Source of the DNA: an uncultured Micrococcales bacterium
Lineage (GTDB): Bacteria > Actinomycetota > Actinomycetes > Actinomycetales > Microbacteriaceae
DNA length: 63,486 nucleotides
NCBI GenBank assembly: GCA_903935175.1
Contig: CAIZQQ010000223.1
Coordinates: forward strand, 1-63,486
Direction: 5' to 3'
The translations under genes and the position numbers were made by a program. The notes below the pieces were generated by a model. It did no database searches, was not told the DNA's origin, and worked only from the letters and a program-made list of their open reading frames with translations. Every line of letters begins with the position of its first letter. Within the stretch, counting starts at the first letter, position 1. Below are positions 35,625 to 45,031 of this stretch, piece by piece.

Positions 35625-38303
35625 ATGGCGCTTCGCGTTTATGACATCGCCAAAGAGCTTGGTATCGATACCAAGGATGCTTTGGCCAAACTGGAACAAC
35701 TTGGCGAGTACGTCAAGAGTGGTTCATCAACAATTGCCCCACCGGTTGCAAAGAAACTTCGCGACGCGTTTCCGAACGCCAAGCCGAAGGACGAACCGAA
35801 GGCTGCTCCTGCAAAGCCAGTAGCAGAAAAGGTTGAAGCGCCGGTCGCCCCGGCCGCGCCAAAGGACGAGCCAGCCGCCCCGGCTGCGCAGGCTCCAGCA
35901 GCTGAAGTCAAAAAAGACACCAAGCCAGAAGGCGGCGCTCCGGCAGCACCTACCGCTCCAGCCGCTCCGTCTTCTACCTCGGGCATTCCACGCCCAGGTA
36001 ACAACCCATTCGCTTCAGCCCAGGGCATGGGCATTCCACGCCCGGTTGCACGCCCGGGAAACAACCCATTCTCTTCATCACAGGGCATGGGTCGCCCAGG
36101 CGCTCCTCGCCCAGCTGGTGCTGGTCGTCCGGCTGGTGCCGGTGGTCCAGGTCGTCCGGCTGGTGCCGGTGGTCCAGGTCGTCCGGCTGGTGCCGGTGGT
36201 CCAGGTCGTCCAGGTGGCGCTGGTCGCCCAGCTGGTGCTGGCTTTGGCGGTCAACGCCCAGGCTTCGGCGGCGGCGCTGGTGCAGGTGCCGGAGCAGGCA
36301 CTGGTTTCAGTGCACCTCGCCCAGGCGGTGGCCCAGGTGCCGGTCGCGGACGCGGTGTCGGTGGTGGAACCTCGGGTGCATTCGGTAAGGGTGGCCCGCG
36401 CGGAAACTCAAAGGCCCGCAAATCCAAGCGCGCAAAACGCGAGGAATTCGAACAAAGAACCGCGCCGAGCCTAGGTGGAGCGGTAGTTCCACGTGGCGAC
36501 GGCAGCACGGTCATTCGCCTGCGCCGCGGCGCGAGCATCCAAGATTTTGCCGACAAGATTGATGCCAACGCCGGTCAGCTAATCACCGTTCTGTTCCACC
36601 TCGGTCAGATGGCTACCGCAACTGCATCGCTAGACGAAGACACCTTCCAGATTCTCGGTGTTGAGCTCGGCTACAAGATCGAAGTTGTTTCGCCAGAAGA
36701 CGAAGAGCGCGAGCTATTCGAAGGCTTCGGTCTCGACATCTCGGCCGACTACGAAGACGAAGAAGACGAGCTCGAAGCTCGCCCACCTGTTGTCACCGTT
36801 ATGGGTCACGTCGACCACGGTAAAACCCGCTTGCTCGACACCATTCGTAACGCCAACGTCATCGCTGGCGAAGCCGGTGGAATCACCCAGCACATCGGTG
36901 CCTACCAGGTACACGTTGAGCACGAGGGTGTCAACCGCGCAATCACGTTTATCGACACCCCGGGTCACGAGGCGTTCACCGCCATGCGTGCACGTGGTGC
37001 TCAGGTCACCGACCTTGCGATTCTGGTTGTTGCAGCCGACGATGGCGTCATGCCTCAGACGATCGAAGCGTTGAACCACGCTCAGTCGGCTGGAGTTCCG
37101 ATTGTTGTTGCAGTGAACAAGACCGATAAAGAGGGCGCAAACCCTGCCAAGATTCGCCAGCAGCTCACCGAGTTCAACCTCGTTGCTGAAGAATACGGTG
37201 GCGATGTCATGTTCGTCGACGTTTCGGCACTGACCGGCAAGGGCATCCCAGAATTGCTAGATGCTGTGCTGCTAACTGCAGACGCCGCTCTAGACATGCG
37301 AGCAAACCCGAACAAGGATGCTCGTGGTGTTGCCATCGAGGCAAACCTCGACAAGGGCCGCGGTTCGGTTGCAACCGTTCTGATTCAGTCTGGAACCCTA
37401 GAGGTTGGAGACTCGATCGTTGCGGGTGCTGCTCACGGTCGTGTGCGTGCCATGTTTGACGAAGACGGCAACTCCGTTCAGTCAGCTGGACCATCGCGTC
37501 CGGTTCAGGTTCTTGGTCTACAGTCTGTTCCTCGCGCCGGTGACACCTTCGTGGTCACCGACGACGAGCGTCAGGCTCGCCAGATTGCCGAGAAGCGCGA
37601 AGCTGCCGACCGCAACGCCCTGCTTGCTAAGACTCGCAAGCGCGTTAGCCTCGAAGACTTCACCAAGGCGCTCGAAGAGGGCAAGGTTGAGTCACTCAAC
37701 TTGGTCATCAAGGGTGACGTATCGGGTGCTGTTGAAGCTCTCGAAGACTCGTTGCTCAAAATCGAGGTCGATGACAGTGTGCAGTTGCGCATCATCCACC
37801 GCGGTGTTGGTGCCATTACCGAGTCTGACGTCAACCTAGCAACCGTTGACAACGCCATCATCATCGGCTTCAACGTTCGCCCTGACAACAAGGCAAAAGA
37901 GCGCGCCGACCGTGAGGGTGTCGACATTCGTCACTACTCGGTCATCTACTCGGCTCTTGACGACATCGAGCAGGCTCTCAAGGGCATGCTCAAGCCAGAG
38001 TACGAAGAAGTTCAGCTCGGCACCGCCGAAGTTCGCGACATCTTCAAATCTTCGAAGGTTGGAACCATCGCTGGTTCTTACGTTCGCAGCGGTTCGATCA
38101 AGCGCAACTCGCTTGCTCGAGTTTTGCGTGGCGGAGAAGTTATTGTCGACAACGTCAAAATCGAGTCGCTCAAGCGCTTCAAGGATGACGCAACCGAAGT
38201 CAAGACCGACTACGAGTGTGGTATCGGACTCGCAGGTTTCAACGACATCCAGATTGATGACGTCATCGAAACCTTCGAGATGCGCGAGAAGCCAAGGGTT
38301 TAG
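35625..38303 (+). CDS. infB: Translation initiation factor IF-2
   Basis: GTPase that delivers fMet-tRNA to the 30S subunit, 892 residues. The first part is a IF2 N-domain helix bundle and then an Ala/Pro- and Gly/Arg-rich linker (about residues 50-270) with tandem repeats. The G domain has G1 GHVDHGKT, G3 DTPGHEAF and G4 NKTDK; domains II-IV follow with the C-terminal fMet-binding domain. GAGGAAAT precedes ATG. Confidence 0.97.
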   Translation: MALRVYDIAKELGIDTKDALAKLEQLGEYVKSGSSTIAPPVAKKLRDAFPNAKPKDEPKAAPAKPVAEKVEAPVAPAAPKDEPAAPAAQAPAAEVKKDTKPEGGAPAAPTAPAAPSSTSGIPRPGNNPFASAQGMGIPRPVARPGNNPFSSSQGMGRPGAPRPAGAGRPAGAGGPGRPAGAGGPGRPAGAGGPGRPGGAGRPAGAGFGGQRPGFGGGAGAGAGAGTGFSAPRPGGGPGAGRGRGVGGGTSGAFGKGGPRGNSKARKSKRAKREEFEQRTAPSLGGAVVPRGDGSTVIRLRRGASIQDFADKIDANAGQLITVLFHLGQMATATASLDEDTFQILGVELGYKIEVVSPEDEERELFEGFGLDISADYEDEEDELEARPPVVTVMGHVDHGKTRLLDTIRNANVIAGEAGGITQHIGAYQVHVEHEGVNRAITFIDTPGHEAFTAMRARGAQVTDLAILVVAADDGVMPQTIEALNHAQSAGVPIVVAVNKTDKEGANPAKIRQQLTEFNLVAEEYGGDVMFVDVSALTGKGIPELLDAVLLTADAALDMRANPNKDARGVAIEANLDKGRGSVATVLIQSGTLEVGDSIVAGAAHGRVRAMFDEDGNSVQSAGPSRPVQVLGLQSVPRAGDTFVVTDDERQARQIAEKREAADRNALLAKTRKRVSLEDFTKALEEGKVESLNLVIKGDVSGAVEALEDSLLKIEVDDSVQLRIIHRGVGAITESDVNLATVDNAIIIGFNVRPDNKAKERADREGVDIRHYSVIYSALDDIEQALKGMLKPEYEEVQLGTAEVRDIFKSSKVGTIAGSYVRSGSIKRNSLARVLRGGEVIVDNVKIESLKRFKDDATEVKTDYECGIGLAGFNDIQIDDVIETFEMREKPRV
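35988..36099 (+). repeat. Imperfect repeat in the IF-2 linker (PRP-NNPF-QGMG)
   Basis: Two imperfect copies encode [16 protein letters not shown] and [15 protein letters not shown] within infB. They lie inside the coding sequence and keep its frame. Confidence 0.75.
36123..36203 (+). repeat. Three perfect 27-base tandem repeats in infB
   Basis: Three identical 27-base units (36123-36149, 36150-36176, 36177-36203) each encode GRPAGAGGP; degenerate copies extend on both sides. A multiple of three keeps the frame, so copy-number change would lengthen or shorten the disordered linker only. Confidence 0.93.
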
Positions 38304-38305
38304 TT

Positions 38306-38740
38306 ATGGCAGATGTTGCACGCGCCAGGAGGCTGGCCGAACGAATCAAGGTTCTCATCGCCGAATCGCTTGATCGGGTTATCAAAAACCCAGATCTCGG
38401 TATGGTGACGATTACCGACGTTCGAGTCACGCCCGACCTGGCGCATGCGACCGTCTTCTACACCGTCTACGGCTCGACCGATGAGGTCAATACGACCATC
38501 GAAATCATGGCTCGCAACACCGGCCGAATTCGCGGTGAAGTGGGTCGACACCTGCAGATTCGCGTCACACCAACCCTTGAGTTTGTAATCGACGAGGTGC
38601 CAGCCACGGCTGCTAGCCTGGCTGCTCTTCTGGCCGAGGCGAAGGCGCGTGACGCCGAAGTTGCACGCCTTGCGGCCGAGGCTAAGTACGCTGGCGAAGA
38701 AAACCCTTACCGCGAACCAAAAACCGACGACGAAGAGTAA
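38306..38740 (+). CDS. rbfA: Ribosome-binding factor A
   Basis: KH-fold 30S maturation factor, 144 residues. The N-terminal RARRLAERIKVLIAESLDRV helix and the KH core (MVTITDVRVTPDLAHATVFYT, given here across two strands) are typical; the last 40 residues are an acidic, Ala-rich tail. It starts 2 bases after infB. In many actinobacteria a DHH phosphoesterase gene (nrnA) lies between rbfA and truB; here truB follows directly. Confidence 0.95.
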   Translation: MADVARARRLAERIKVLIAESLDRVIKNPDLGMVTITDVRVTPDLAHATVFYTVYGSTDEVNTTIEIMARNTGRIRGEVGRHLQIRVTPTLEFVIDEVPATAASLAALLAEAKARDAEVARLAAEAKYAGEENPYREPKTDDEE

Positions 38741-38743
38741 ATC

Positions 38744-39676
38744 TTGACCACCGCCAGCGGCCTTCTTCTGGTTGACAAGCCAGAGGGGTTCACCAGCCAC
38801 GATGTGGTTGCAAAACTTCGAGGTATTGTTGGCACCCGCAAGATTGGCCACGCAGGCACGCTAGACCCGATGGCCACCGGCCTTCTCGTAATCGGCGTGA
38901 ACAGCGCCACCAAGTTGCTTACTTTTTTGGTCGGCGAAGACAAAACCTACATCGCAACGATTAGGCTCGGCGCTTCTACCATCACAGACGACCGCGAGAG
39001 CGAGTACTTGAGCGTCGCCTCCAGTGGCGACGTGGATGCTCTCACCGAGCTCGACATCACCAACGCCATCCGCCCACTGACCGGCGAAATCATGCAAGTG
39101 CCGTCTTCTGTGAGTGCCATCAAGGTCGATGGCGAACGAGCCTATGCCAAAGTTCGCGGGGGTGACGAGGTGAAGCTCGCCGCTCGCCCGGTAACCATCG
39201 CAAGATTCGAGGTTCTAGGCGAAATGCGTCGCGAAACGGTTGGCGACCAGCACTTCATCGACCTCGACGTCATCATTGACTGTTCGTCTGGCACGTACAT
39301 CCGCGCACTGGCCCGCGACCTTGGCGTTGCGCTCGAAGTTGGCGGCCACCTAACCGCACTGCGCCGAACCCGCGTCGGTGCTTACCAGGTGACCGATTCA
39401 CAGGCACTTGCCGACCTGAAAAAGGGCGAGGTAGAGCTTTTGCCAATCGCCGATGCTGCAAGAGAAGCCTTTGATGTGCGTGAGCTTTCGGCCGACGAGG
39501 TTGTCGACCTTCGCCACGGCAAGCGAATCGAAGTGGGCGTTATCGCCGAAAATGCAACTGCTAAAGATCGTGTGATTGCAGCCTTCGCACCAACCGGCGA
39601 GCTCATCGCCATGCTCACCAAAGCTGGCTCAACTCTCAAGTCACTAGTGGTTTTCGCCGAGGTGCCAAATGGTTGA
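38744..39676 (+). CDS. truB: tRNA pseudouridine(55) synthase
   Basis: Makes pseudouridine 55 in the T-loop of tRNAs. The 310-residue protein has the catalytic aspartate in HAGTLDPMATGLLVIG (about residue 42), the VDKPEGFTSHDVV start and SSGTYIRALARDLG. The start is TTG at 38744, three bases after the rbfA stop; no ATG fits the family N-terminus. The PUA-like C-terminal domain is present. The end overlaps the next gene by 8 bases. Confidence 0.95.
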   Translation: MTTASGLLLVDKPEGFTSHDVVAKLRGIVGTRKIGHAGTLDPMATGLLVIGVNSATKLLTFLVGEDKTYIATIRLGASTITDDRESEYLSVASSGDVDALTELDITNAIRPLTGEIMQVPSSVSAIKVDGERAYAKVRGGDEVKLAARPVTIARFEVLGEMRRETVGDQHFIDLDVIIDCSSGTYIRALARDLGVALEVGGHLTALRRTRVGAYQVTDSQALADLKKGEVELLPIADAAREAFDVRELSADEVVDLRHGKRIEVGVIAENATAKDRVIAAFAPTGELIAMLTKAGSTLKSLVVFAEVPNG

Positions 39677-40031
39677 TTGGCTGTATTACTCGCTTCTTGC
39701 GGTATCGTTCGGCAGCGCATCCGTGTGCCTTATTGCGGGGATGTTCGGACGCAAACCGTCTCTGCTAACCATGGGTTCGGCTGTGCTGACCGAGGTGGCT
39801 CTGGTGGTTCAGCTAATCGCCACGATCGTTCTTTTATTCATGGGCGCGCAGAGCAAAGGCGATGTGGTCGAGTTTTTCGGCTATGTCTTGGTGGCCATGA
39901 TGGTTCCGGCCGGAGCAGTGGTTTGGGCACTGGCTGAACGCAATCGTTTTTCGACACTGGTGCTTGCTGTATCCGGGCTAACCGTGGCGATTATGGCGGC
40001 TCGAATGGCCCAAATCTGGGGGCTGGCTTGA
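39669..40031 (+). CDS. Small four-helix membrane protein of unknown function
   Basis: 120 residues, four hydrophobic segments (about 4-24, 32-58, 66-86 and 95-115) with short loops; the only charged regions are a FGRKPS loop and ALAERNRF before helix 4. I do not recognise a named family. It overlaps the truB end by 8 bases, so it is translated with it. Confidence 0.75.
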   Translation: MVDWLYYSLLAVSFGSASVCLIAGMFGRKPSLLTMGSAVLTEVALVVQLIATIVLLFMGAQSKGDVVEFFGYVLVAMMVPAGAVVWALAERNRFSTLVLAVSGLTVAIMAARMAQIWGLA

Positions 40032-40064
40032 ACCACTTTCACAATCTTCTAGGCTTGAGCCATG
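40028..40064 (+). promoter_or_regulatory. Leaderless promoter with -35 for the 40062 gene
   Basis: TTGAAC (40028-40033), 16-base spacer, TAGGCT (40050-40055), six bases, ATG. It is the best complete promoter of this type in the window. Confidence 0.6.
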
Positions 40065-40451
40065 TCTGAAAAACCTGGCCTAGGTGTCGGCCGCCTGCTT
40101 ATCGCGGTTTATGCGGTTTTCGCACTGTCGGCCACCGCTCGGGCTAGCTATCAGCTGTTTCGAGAGTTCGATGAAGCGCCGGTTGCCTACACGCTGTCTC
40201 TAGTCAGTGCGCTCACGTACATCCTCGTCACAGTCGCCCTCACCAAAACGGGCGACAAGTGGGCCAAAATCGCTCGCTTCACGGTTTGGTTTGAACTCTT
40301 TGGCGTGATTGCCGTTGGCATCGCCTCGTTCACCCTTCCGAGCCTGTTCAACCATCCTTCGGTTTGGAGCGGATTCGGCATCGGTTACGGCTTCTTGCCA
40401 CTGGTTCTGCCGATTTTGGGCCTCATCTGGCTAGCACGGAGGCAGAAATGA
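40062..40451 (+). CDS. Small four-helix membrane protein of unknown function
   Basis: 129 residues with four hydrophobic segments (about 10-28, 42-60, 72-92 and 103-124) and a polar SYQLFREFDEAP loop. No family recognised; the fold pattern is like the preceding protein but without clear sequence similarity. The stop overlaps the ribF start (ATGA), so ribF translation may be coupled to it. Confidence 0.75.
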   Translation: MSEKPGLGVGRLLIAVYAVFALSATARASYQLFREFDEAPVAYTLSLVSALTYILVTVALTKTGDKWAKIARFTVWFELFGVIAVGIASFTLPSLFNHPSVWSGFGIGYGFLPLVLPILGLIWLARRQK

Positions 40452-41377
40452 ACACCTGGCTCAAAGTAAGTGATATTCCGGCCGATCTAGTCGAAACCGC
40501 CGTGACCATCGGCAAGTTTGATGCCATTCACCTCGGGCATCAGGCCTTATTGGCCGAATTGCTCGATGTTGCCGAAGACGCCATGCTTGCCCCAGTGGTG
40601 CTCAGTTTCGCCAACCACCCAAACTCGGTGCTTAGCCCCGAAAACGTGCCGCTACCGGTCATCGGACCGAATCAAAGGGCTTACCTGCTCGAAGAGGCAG
40701 GTGTCGAGGGTGTGCTTTCGCTCGAATTCGATGCCGAACTCGCCGCACTTTCGGCCGAAGCCTTTGTGACCCGCTATTTGGTAGACGCACTAAAAGCCAA
40801 GGCGGTAATCGTTGGTCAAGGCTTCAAGTTTGGGTCGGGGGGAGCGGGCACCGTGGAGACACTGCGTGAGCTTGGCTCGAAACACGGTTTCACCGTGCGT
40901 GAAGTTGCCCCGGTATTGCTCGATGGTGCAGTGGTTTCAACCACGCTGGTTCGAAACGCCTTGGATGCTGGTGACGTCGTTTTGGCAAGCGAAATGCTCG
41001 GTCGCAACCACACCACCATGGGCCACATCGAACACGGTCTCAAGATTGGTCGCCAGATCGGTTTTCCAACTGCCAATATGGAGCGTTCTGCCGAAGGCTA
41101 CCTTCCGCTAGACGGCGTCTATGCGGGCTGGCTCTACGTCGGCACCGAGCGCTATCCTGCAGCTTTGTCGGTAGGTATCAACGAGACTTTCCAGGCCGTG
41201 CCCCGTTTGATCGAAGCTCACATTCTCGACCGCGATGACGTCGATTTATACGACAAGTTGGTGACGCTCGAGTATGTAGATTTCGTTCGGCCGTCGGCAA
41301 AATTCGATGGAGTCGAGTCGCTGGTTGCTGAGATCAATCGCGACCTCGACAAAATTCGCCTTCGGTTGGACCTCTAG
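40448..41377 (+). CDS. ribF: Bifunctional riboflavin kinase/FAD synthetase
   Basis: Converts riboflavin to FMN and FAD. The 309-residue protein (ATG at 40448) has the N-terminal nucleotidyltransferase domain with GKFDAIHLGHQALL and STTLVRNAL, and the C-terminal kinase domain with KIGRQIGFPTANM and the DGVYAGW/ETFQ regions. The arrangement truB-ribF-rpsO is widely conserved, apart from the two membrane proteins inserted here. Confidence 0.96.
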   Translation: MNTWLKVSDIPADLVETAVTIGKFDAIHLGHQALLAELLDVAEDAMLAPVVLSFANHPNSVLSPENVPLPVIGPNQRAYLLEEAGVEGVLSLEFDAELAALSAEAFVTRYLVDALKAKAVIVGQGFKFGSGGAGTVETLRELGSKHGFTVREVAPVLLDGAVVSTTLVRNALDAGDVVLASEMLGRNHTTMGHIEHGLKIGRQIGFPTANMERSAEGYLPLDGVYAGWLYVGTERYPAALSVGINETFQAVPRLIEAHILDRDDVDLYDKLVTLEYVDFVRPSAKFDGVESLVAEINRDLDKIRLRLDL

Positions 41378-41453
41378 CCCAATAGCATTCTCTAGACTTT
41401 GGTTTAGCGGGCAATTGCTCGAAACGTATTCAAAAAGAGTAAGGGGACGCCTC

Positions 41454-42050
41454 GTGCAGTTCGGTGAAGCAATCAAAAATGGTTTTCAAAACTACGCAAA
41501 CTTTCGTGGAGTAGCTTCTCGCTCAGAGTTTTGGTACTGGACCCTCTTCACAGTCCTCGTCTCACTTGGCACGTCCATCGTCGACAGCGCAATCGGGTTG
41601 GCGCTCGACATGCAGGCGTTCACTCTGGTGAACACCCTCGGATCCCTTGCGCTGTTGCTTCCTGGTCTGGCTGTAGCCGTTAGACGTTTTCACGACGCCG
41701 GTTTCAGCGCTTGGTGGTACTCGATACCCCAGGTTGCAACCTTTATCGTGCTCATGTGGTTCATGATTGCCCTGATTACTTTCATTTTCGAAAACATGTC
41801 TTCGCTGCTTGACCCAGCTGCGCTTGAGGCATGGCTCATTTCAATCGCCGACCCAAGCTCCACCGCGGCCGGTGACTTCGCCTACATGCTGGTGGCGAGC
41901 AACGTGCTTCCGTCGTTCATCGCGCTGTTGCTAGTTGGTTTGGGAACTTTTGTTTTCAACATAGTCATCTATGTCTTGCCTACGCGCTCGGTCGAGGCGG
42001 GCAACCGTCACAACAAGCCGCAGGTGGCTCCTTTCACAATCGCCGGTTAG
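41454..42050 (+). CDS. DUF805 family membrane protein
   Basis: 198-residue protein beginning with GTG at 41454 after AAGGGG. The N-terminal FGEAIKNGFQNYANFRGVASRSEFWYW region (cited in part) with RSEFW, and AVRRFHDAGFSAWW, are the marks of DUF805; four to five membrane helices. Function is unknown; some members are linked to phage or membrane stress, but nothing here shows a role. It sits between ribF and rpsO. Confidence 0.85.
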   Translation: MQFGEAIKNGFQNYANFRGVASRSEFWYWTLFTVLVSLGTSIVDSAIGLALDMQAFTLVNTLGSLALLLPGLAVAVRRFHDAGFSAWWYSIPQVATFIVLMWFMIALITFIFENMSSLLDPAALEAWLISIADPSSTAAGDFAYMLVASNVLPSFIALLLVGLGTFVFNIVIYVLPTRSVEAGNRHNKPQVAPFTIAG

Positions 42051-42098
42051 AACATCCGCTGATTTCTAGTTGCTCTGGCGGGATCGCGCGTTTTTCGC

Positions 42099-42104
42099 TA
42101 TGCT
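42099..42104 (+). promoter_or_regulatory. Candidate -10 box for rpsO
   Basis: TATGCT followed by TGTGAA; no -35 at a standard distance. It would give a leader of about 85 bases containing the hairpins at 42127-42169. Confidence 0.35.
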
Positions 42105-42126
42105 TGTGAAGTTGCCGTGTATCGGC

Positions 42127-42169
42127 CGCGGATAAATAGAGCTTGAGCAATACTGCTGCAAGCGCCGCG
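42127..42169 (+). promoter_or_regulatory. Structured rpsO leader, possible S15 autoregulatory site
   Basis: CGCGG (42127-42131) pairs with CCGCG (42165-42169) and encloses a 9-base-pair hairpin, GCTTGAGCA/TGCT-CAAGC with one bulged G and an ATAC loop (42141-42163). It ends 25 bases before the rpsO ATG. S15 represses its own translation through leader RNA in several bacterial phyla, which makes this a reasonable candidate. Confidence 0.5.
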
Positions 42170-42193
42170 CAGCGAGAGAATGAGAGGCCCGTT

Positions 42194-42463
42194 ATGGCAC
42201 TAGAAGCATCGGTTAAGACCGCAATTATCAACGAGTTCGCAACCCACCCTGGCGACACCGGGTCTCCTGAAGTTCAGATTGCAGTTCTGACTCAGCGAAT
42301 CAAAGACCTCACTGAACACCTCAAAGAGCACAAGCACGACCACCACAGCCGTCGTGGCCTGCTTCTTCTTGTTGGTCAGCGTCGTCGCCTTCTTGGTTAC
42401 CTGCAGAACGTTGACATCGCCCGCTACCGTGCGCTCATCGAGCGTCTAGGTCTGCGCCGCTAA
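42194..42463 (+). CDS. rpsO: 30S ribosomal protein S15
   Basis: 89-residue primary rRNA-binding protein of the 30S platform. [19 protein letters not shown], the [20 protein letters not shown] helix and the C-terminal [12 protein letters not shown] are all family signatures. ATG at 42194 follows GAGAGG by 5 bases; an in-frame ATG 17 codons upstream would include the leader hairpin and is not supported. Confidence 0.98.
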   Translation: MALEASVKTAIINEFATHPGDTGSPEVQIAVLTQRIKDLTEHLKEHKHDHHSRRGLLLLVGQRRRLLGYLQNVDIARYRALIERLGLRR

Positions 42464-42474
42464 GGTCTTTTTCG

Positions 42475-42517
42475 AAAAGTCGCCTCAATCGATCCGTCGG
42501 TTGGGGCGATTTTCTTT
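42475..42517 (+). terminator. Rho-independent terminator after rpsO
   Basis: AAAAGTCGCCTCAA pairs with TTGGGGCGATTTT (one G-T wobble in each part) around a 12-base loop, followed by CTTTT. It separates rpsO from the pnp transcript, at least in part. Confidence 0.88.
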
Positions 42518-42584
42518 TCCTACGGTTCCTAGCCTTTGTCGGCACCCTCTGCTAGCCTTGAGCCTGAGCGATGAAGCGAGTTTG

Positions 42585-42718
42585 CTGGTCTTCGGTCGTG
42601 AGTCTTGGAATCAATCCAAGGTTTTCAACTGCAGACCAGGGCAGCCCTCTCCGATGTGGGCCCGTTTATTCACCTCATACGCACACGCGCGCATTCTAGG
42701 CGTTTTGCTTTTGCGCGC
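42585..42718 (+). promoter_or_regulatory. Structured pnp leader
   Basis: Two elements lie in the 279-base rpsO-pnp gap. CTGGTCT (42585-42591) and AGACCAG (42633-42639) enclose a perfect CTTGGA-ATCAA-TCCAAG hairpin (42604-42620). Further down GCGCGCA (42687-42693) pairs with TGCGCGC (42712-42718), 13 bases before the AGGAGG ribosome binding site. In E. coli a double-stranded pnp leader is the target of RNase III and PNPase autoregulation; a similar role is possible. A candidate -10 box TAGCCT is at 42553-42558. Confidence 0.5.
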
Positions 42719-42742
42719 ATCGAAGAATAAAGAGGAGGGACC

Positions 42743-45004
42743 ATGGTAGGTCCAGACAATTACGAAGCAATGGATGGCACTCAAGTTGAGTACGCCATCA
42801 TCGACAACGGCAAGCACGGTAAGCGTGTCATCCGTTTCGAAACCGGGCGTCTAGCCCAGCAGGCACAGGGTGCCGCCGCCGTCTACATCGATGGCGAAAC
42901 CATGCTGTTCTCGGCAACCACCGCGAGCAAGCAGCCAAAAGATCAGTTTGACTTCTTCCCATTGACCATCGATGTCGAAGAGAAGATGTATGCAGCTGGT
43001 CGCATTCCAGGATCGTTCTTCCGTCGTGAAGGCCGCCCATCAACCGAAGCAATCTTGGCCTGTCGTCTAATCGACCGCCCACTACGCCCTTCGTTCGAAG
43101 ATGGTCTGCGTAACGAAATTCAGGTAGTCGTCACCGTTATGGCGATTCACCCAGACGAGCTATACGACGTTGTTGCCATTAACGCAGCTTCGATCTCAAC
43201 CCAGCTTGCCGGTCTACCATTCTCTGGCCCGGTTGGTGGCGTTCGCGTTGCATTGATCGACGGTCAGTGGGTTGCATTCCCTAAGCACTCTCAGCTAGTT
43301 CGCGCAGTGTTCGACATGGTCGTTGCTGGTCGCGTAGTTGTCGAGAACGGTAAAGAAGACGTCGCAATCATGATGGTTGAGGCAGAGGCTACCGACGCAG
43401 CTTGGAACCTAATCAAGCACGAGGGCGCTCAGGCTCCAACCGAAGAAATCGTGGCCCAGGGCCTAGAGGCCGCAAAGCCATTCATCAAAGAACTTTGCGA
43501 AGCTCAGAGCCGCCTTGCCGCTAAGTCGGCTAAGCCACTCACCGAGTACCCACTGTTCCCGCCATACAGCGACGAGGTTTTCGCCGCGGTTGCAGAGTTG
43601 GCAGAAGCAGAGCTCGGTCGCATCTACCTAATCGCCGACAAGCAGGCCCGCCAAGACGCCGACGACGCACTCAAGGCTTCGGTCAAAGAGCAGCTAGTTG
43701 CCAAGCTTGACGAGTCACTGCACAGCCAGATTTCGGCTGCGTACAAGTCGGTTACCAAGAAGGTAGTTCGCACCCGCGTGCTAAAAGAGAAGATTCGTAT
43801 CGATGGTCGCGGCCTAAGCGACATTCGCCCGCTGGACGCCGAGGTTTCGGTTCTTCCACGCGTGCACGGTTCGGCTATCTTCCAGCGCGGAGAGACCCAG
43901 ATTCTTGGTGTCACCACTCTGAACATGCTCAAGATGGAGCAGCAGATTGACTCCCTAAGCCCTGAGACCAGCAAGCGCTACATGCACAACTACAACTTCC
44001 CTCCTTACTCAACTGGTGAAGTTGGTCGTGTTGGCACCCCTAAGCGTCGCGAAATCGGTCACGGTGCTCTTGCCGAGCGCGCACTGGTTCCAGTGCTACC
44101 TGCTCGTGACGAGTTCCCGTATGCCATTCGCCAGGTTTCTGAGGCTCTTGGCTCAAACGGTTCAACCTCGATGGGTTCTGTCTGCGCATCCACCCTGTCG
44201 CTACTAAACGCTGGTGTGCCACTGCGCGCTCCGGTTGCTGGTATCGCAATGGGTCTGATCTCTGACACCGTCGACGGAAAGACCGAGTATGCGGCTCTAA
44301 CCGACATTCTCGGTGCCGAAGACGCTCTTGGTGACATGGACTTCAAGGTTGCCGGAACTCCAGAGTTCATCACCGCGATTCAGCTAGACACCAAGCTCGA
44401 TGGAATTCCATCAGAGGTTCTAGCCGGCGCACTGACCCAGGCTCGCGACGCACGTCTTCGCATTCTCTCGGTCATGACTCAGGCAATCAACGAGCCAGAC
44501 GAAATGGCTCCGACTGCTCCTCGCGTTATCGCCGTCAAGATTCCTGTCGACAAGATTGGTGAGGTCATTGGCCCTAAGGGCAAGATGATCAACCAGATTC
44601 AAGAAGACACCGGCGCTGACATCTCGATCGAAGACGACGGAACCGTTTACATCGGTGCTACCGACGGCCCTTCGGCTGAAGCTGCCAAGGCTGCCATCAA
44701 CGCAATCGCCAACCCTCACGTACCTGAGATTGGCGAGCGCTTCCTTGGAACCGTAGTGAAACTAGCCACCTTCGGTGCCTTCATTTCGCTGGTTCCTGGC
44801 AAGGATGGTCTGTTGCACGTTTCAGAACTGAAGAAGATCTCGGGCGGCAAGCGCGTTGAGAACGTTGAAGACGTTCTCTCGGTTGGCCAGAAGATTCAGG
44901 TCGAAATCACCAAGATCGATGACCGCGGCAAGCTATCGCTAGCCCCAGTTGTCGAAGGTGAAGAAGGCGCTTCGAACGAGTCAAACGACTCAGACGAAGA
45001 ATAA
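42743..45004 (+). CDS. pnp: Polyribonucleotide nucleotidyltransferase (PNPase)
   Basis: 3'-5' phosphorolytic exoribonuclease, 753 residues. Two RNase PH domains (first with [20 protein letters not shown], split as [11 protein letters not shown] and STEAILACR; second with [15 protein letters not shown] and the GSSSM-like [13 protein letters not shown]), an all-helical linker, a KH domain ([17 protein letters not shown]) and a C-terminal S1 domain ([17 protein letters not shown]). AGGAGG 6 bases before ATG. The acidic tail is short. Confidence 0.98.
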   Translation: MVGPDNYEAMDGTQVEYAIIDNGKHGKRVIRFETGRLAQQAQGAAAVYIDGETMLFSATTASKQPKDQFDFFPLTIDVEEKMYAAGRIPGSFFRREGRPSTEAILACRLIDRPLRPSFEDGLRNEIQVVVTVMAIHPDELYDVVAINAASISTQLAGLPFSGPVGGVRVALIDGQWVAFPKHSQLVRAVFDMVVAGRVVVENGKEDVAIMMVEAEATDAAWNLIKHEGAQAPTEEIVAQGLEAAKPFIKELCEAQSRLAAKSAKPLTEYPLFPPYSDEVFAAVAELAEAELGRIYLIADKQARQDADDALKASVKEQLVAKLDESLHSQISAAYKSVTKKVVRTRVLKEKIRIDGRGLSDIRPLDAEVSVLPRVHGSAIFQRGETQILGVTTLNMLKMEQQIDSLSPETSKRYMHNYNFPPYSTGEVGRVGTPKRREIGHGALAERALVPVLPARDEFPYAIRQVSEALGSNGSTSMGSVCASTLSLLNAGVPLRAPVAGIAMGLISDTVDGKTEYAALTDILGAEDALGDMDFKVAGTPEFITAIQLDTKLDGIPSEVLAGALTQARDARLRILSVMTQAINEPDEMAPTAPRVIAVKIPVDKIGEVIGPKGKMINQIQEDTGADISIEDDGTVYIGATDGPSAEAAKAAINAIANPHVPEIGERFLGTVVKLATFGAFISLVPGKDGLLHVSELKKISGGKRVENVEDVLSVGQKIQVEITKIDDRGKLSLAPVVEGEEGASNESNDSDEE

Positions 45005-45031
45005 GCAACGCTCGTTTAGGTTTAGCAAAAC

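Noticed and set aside
36123-36203. Repeat array that could suggest CRISPR
   Set aside because: Units are contiguous without spacers and encode a repeated peptide in the infB frame.
41307-41453. 49-residue extension of the DUF805 protein
   Set aside because: It would overlap the end of ribF, and the GTG at 41454 has AAGGGG upstream and the family N-terminus.
42585-42639. tRNA-like nested stems
   Set aside because: There is no T-loop (GTTCNANNC), no acceptor stem of the right length and no CCA-adjacent geometry, so it is not a tRNA gene.
42501-42749. 82-codon open frame in the rpsO-pnp gap
   Set aside because: No ribosome binding site, no recognisable protein pattern, and it runs over the structured leader and into the pnp start; the sequence is better explained as untranslated leader.
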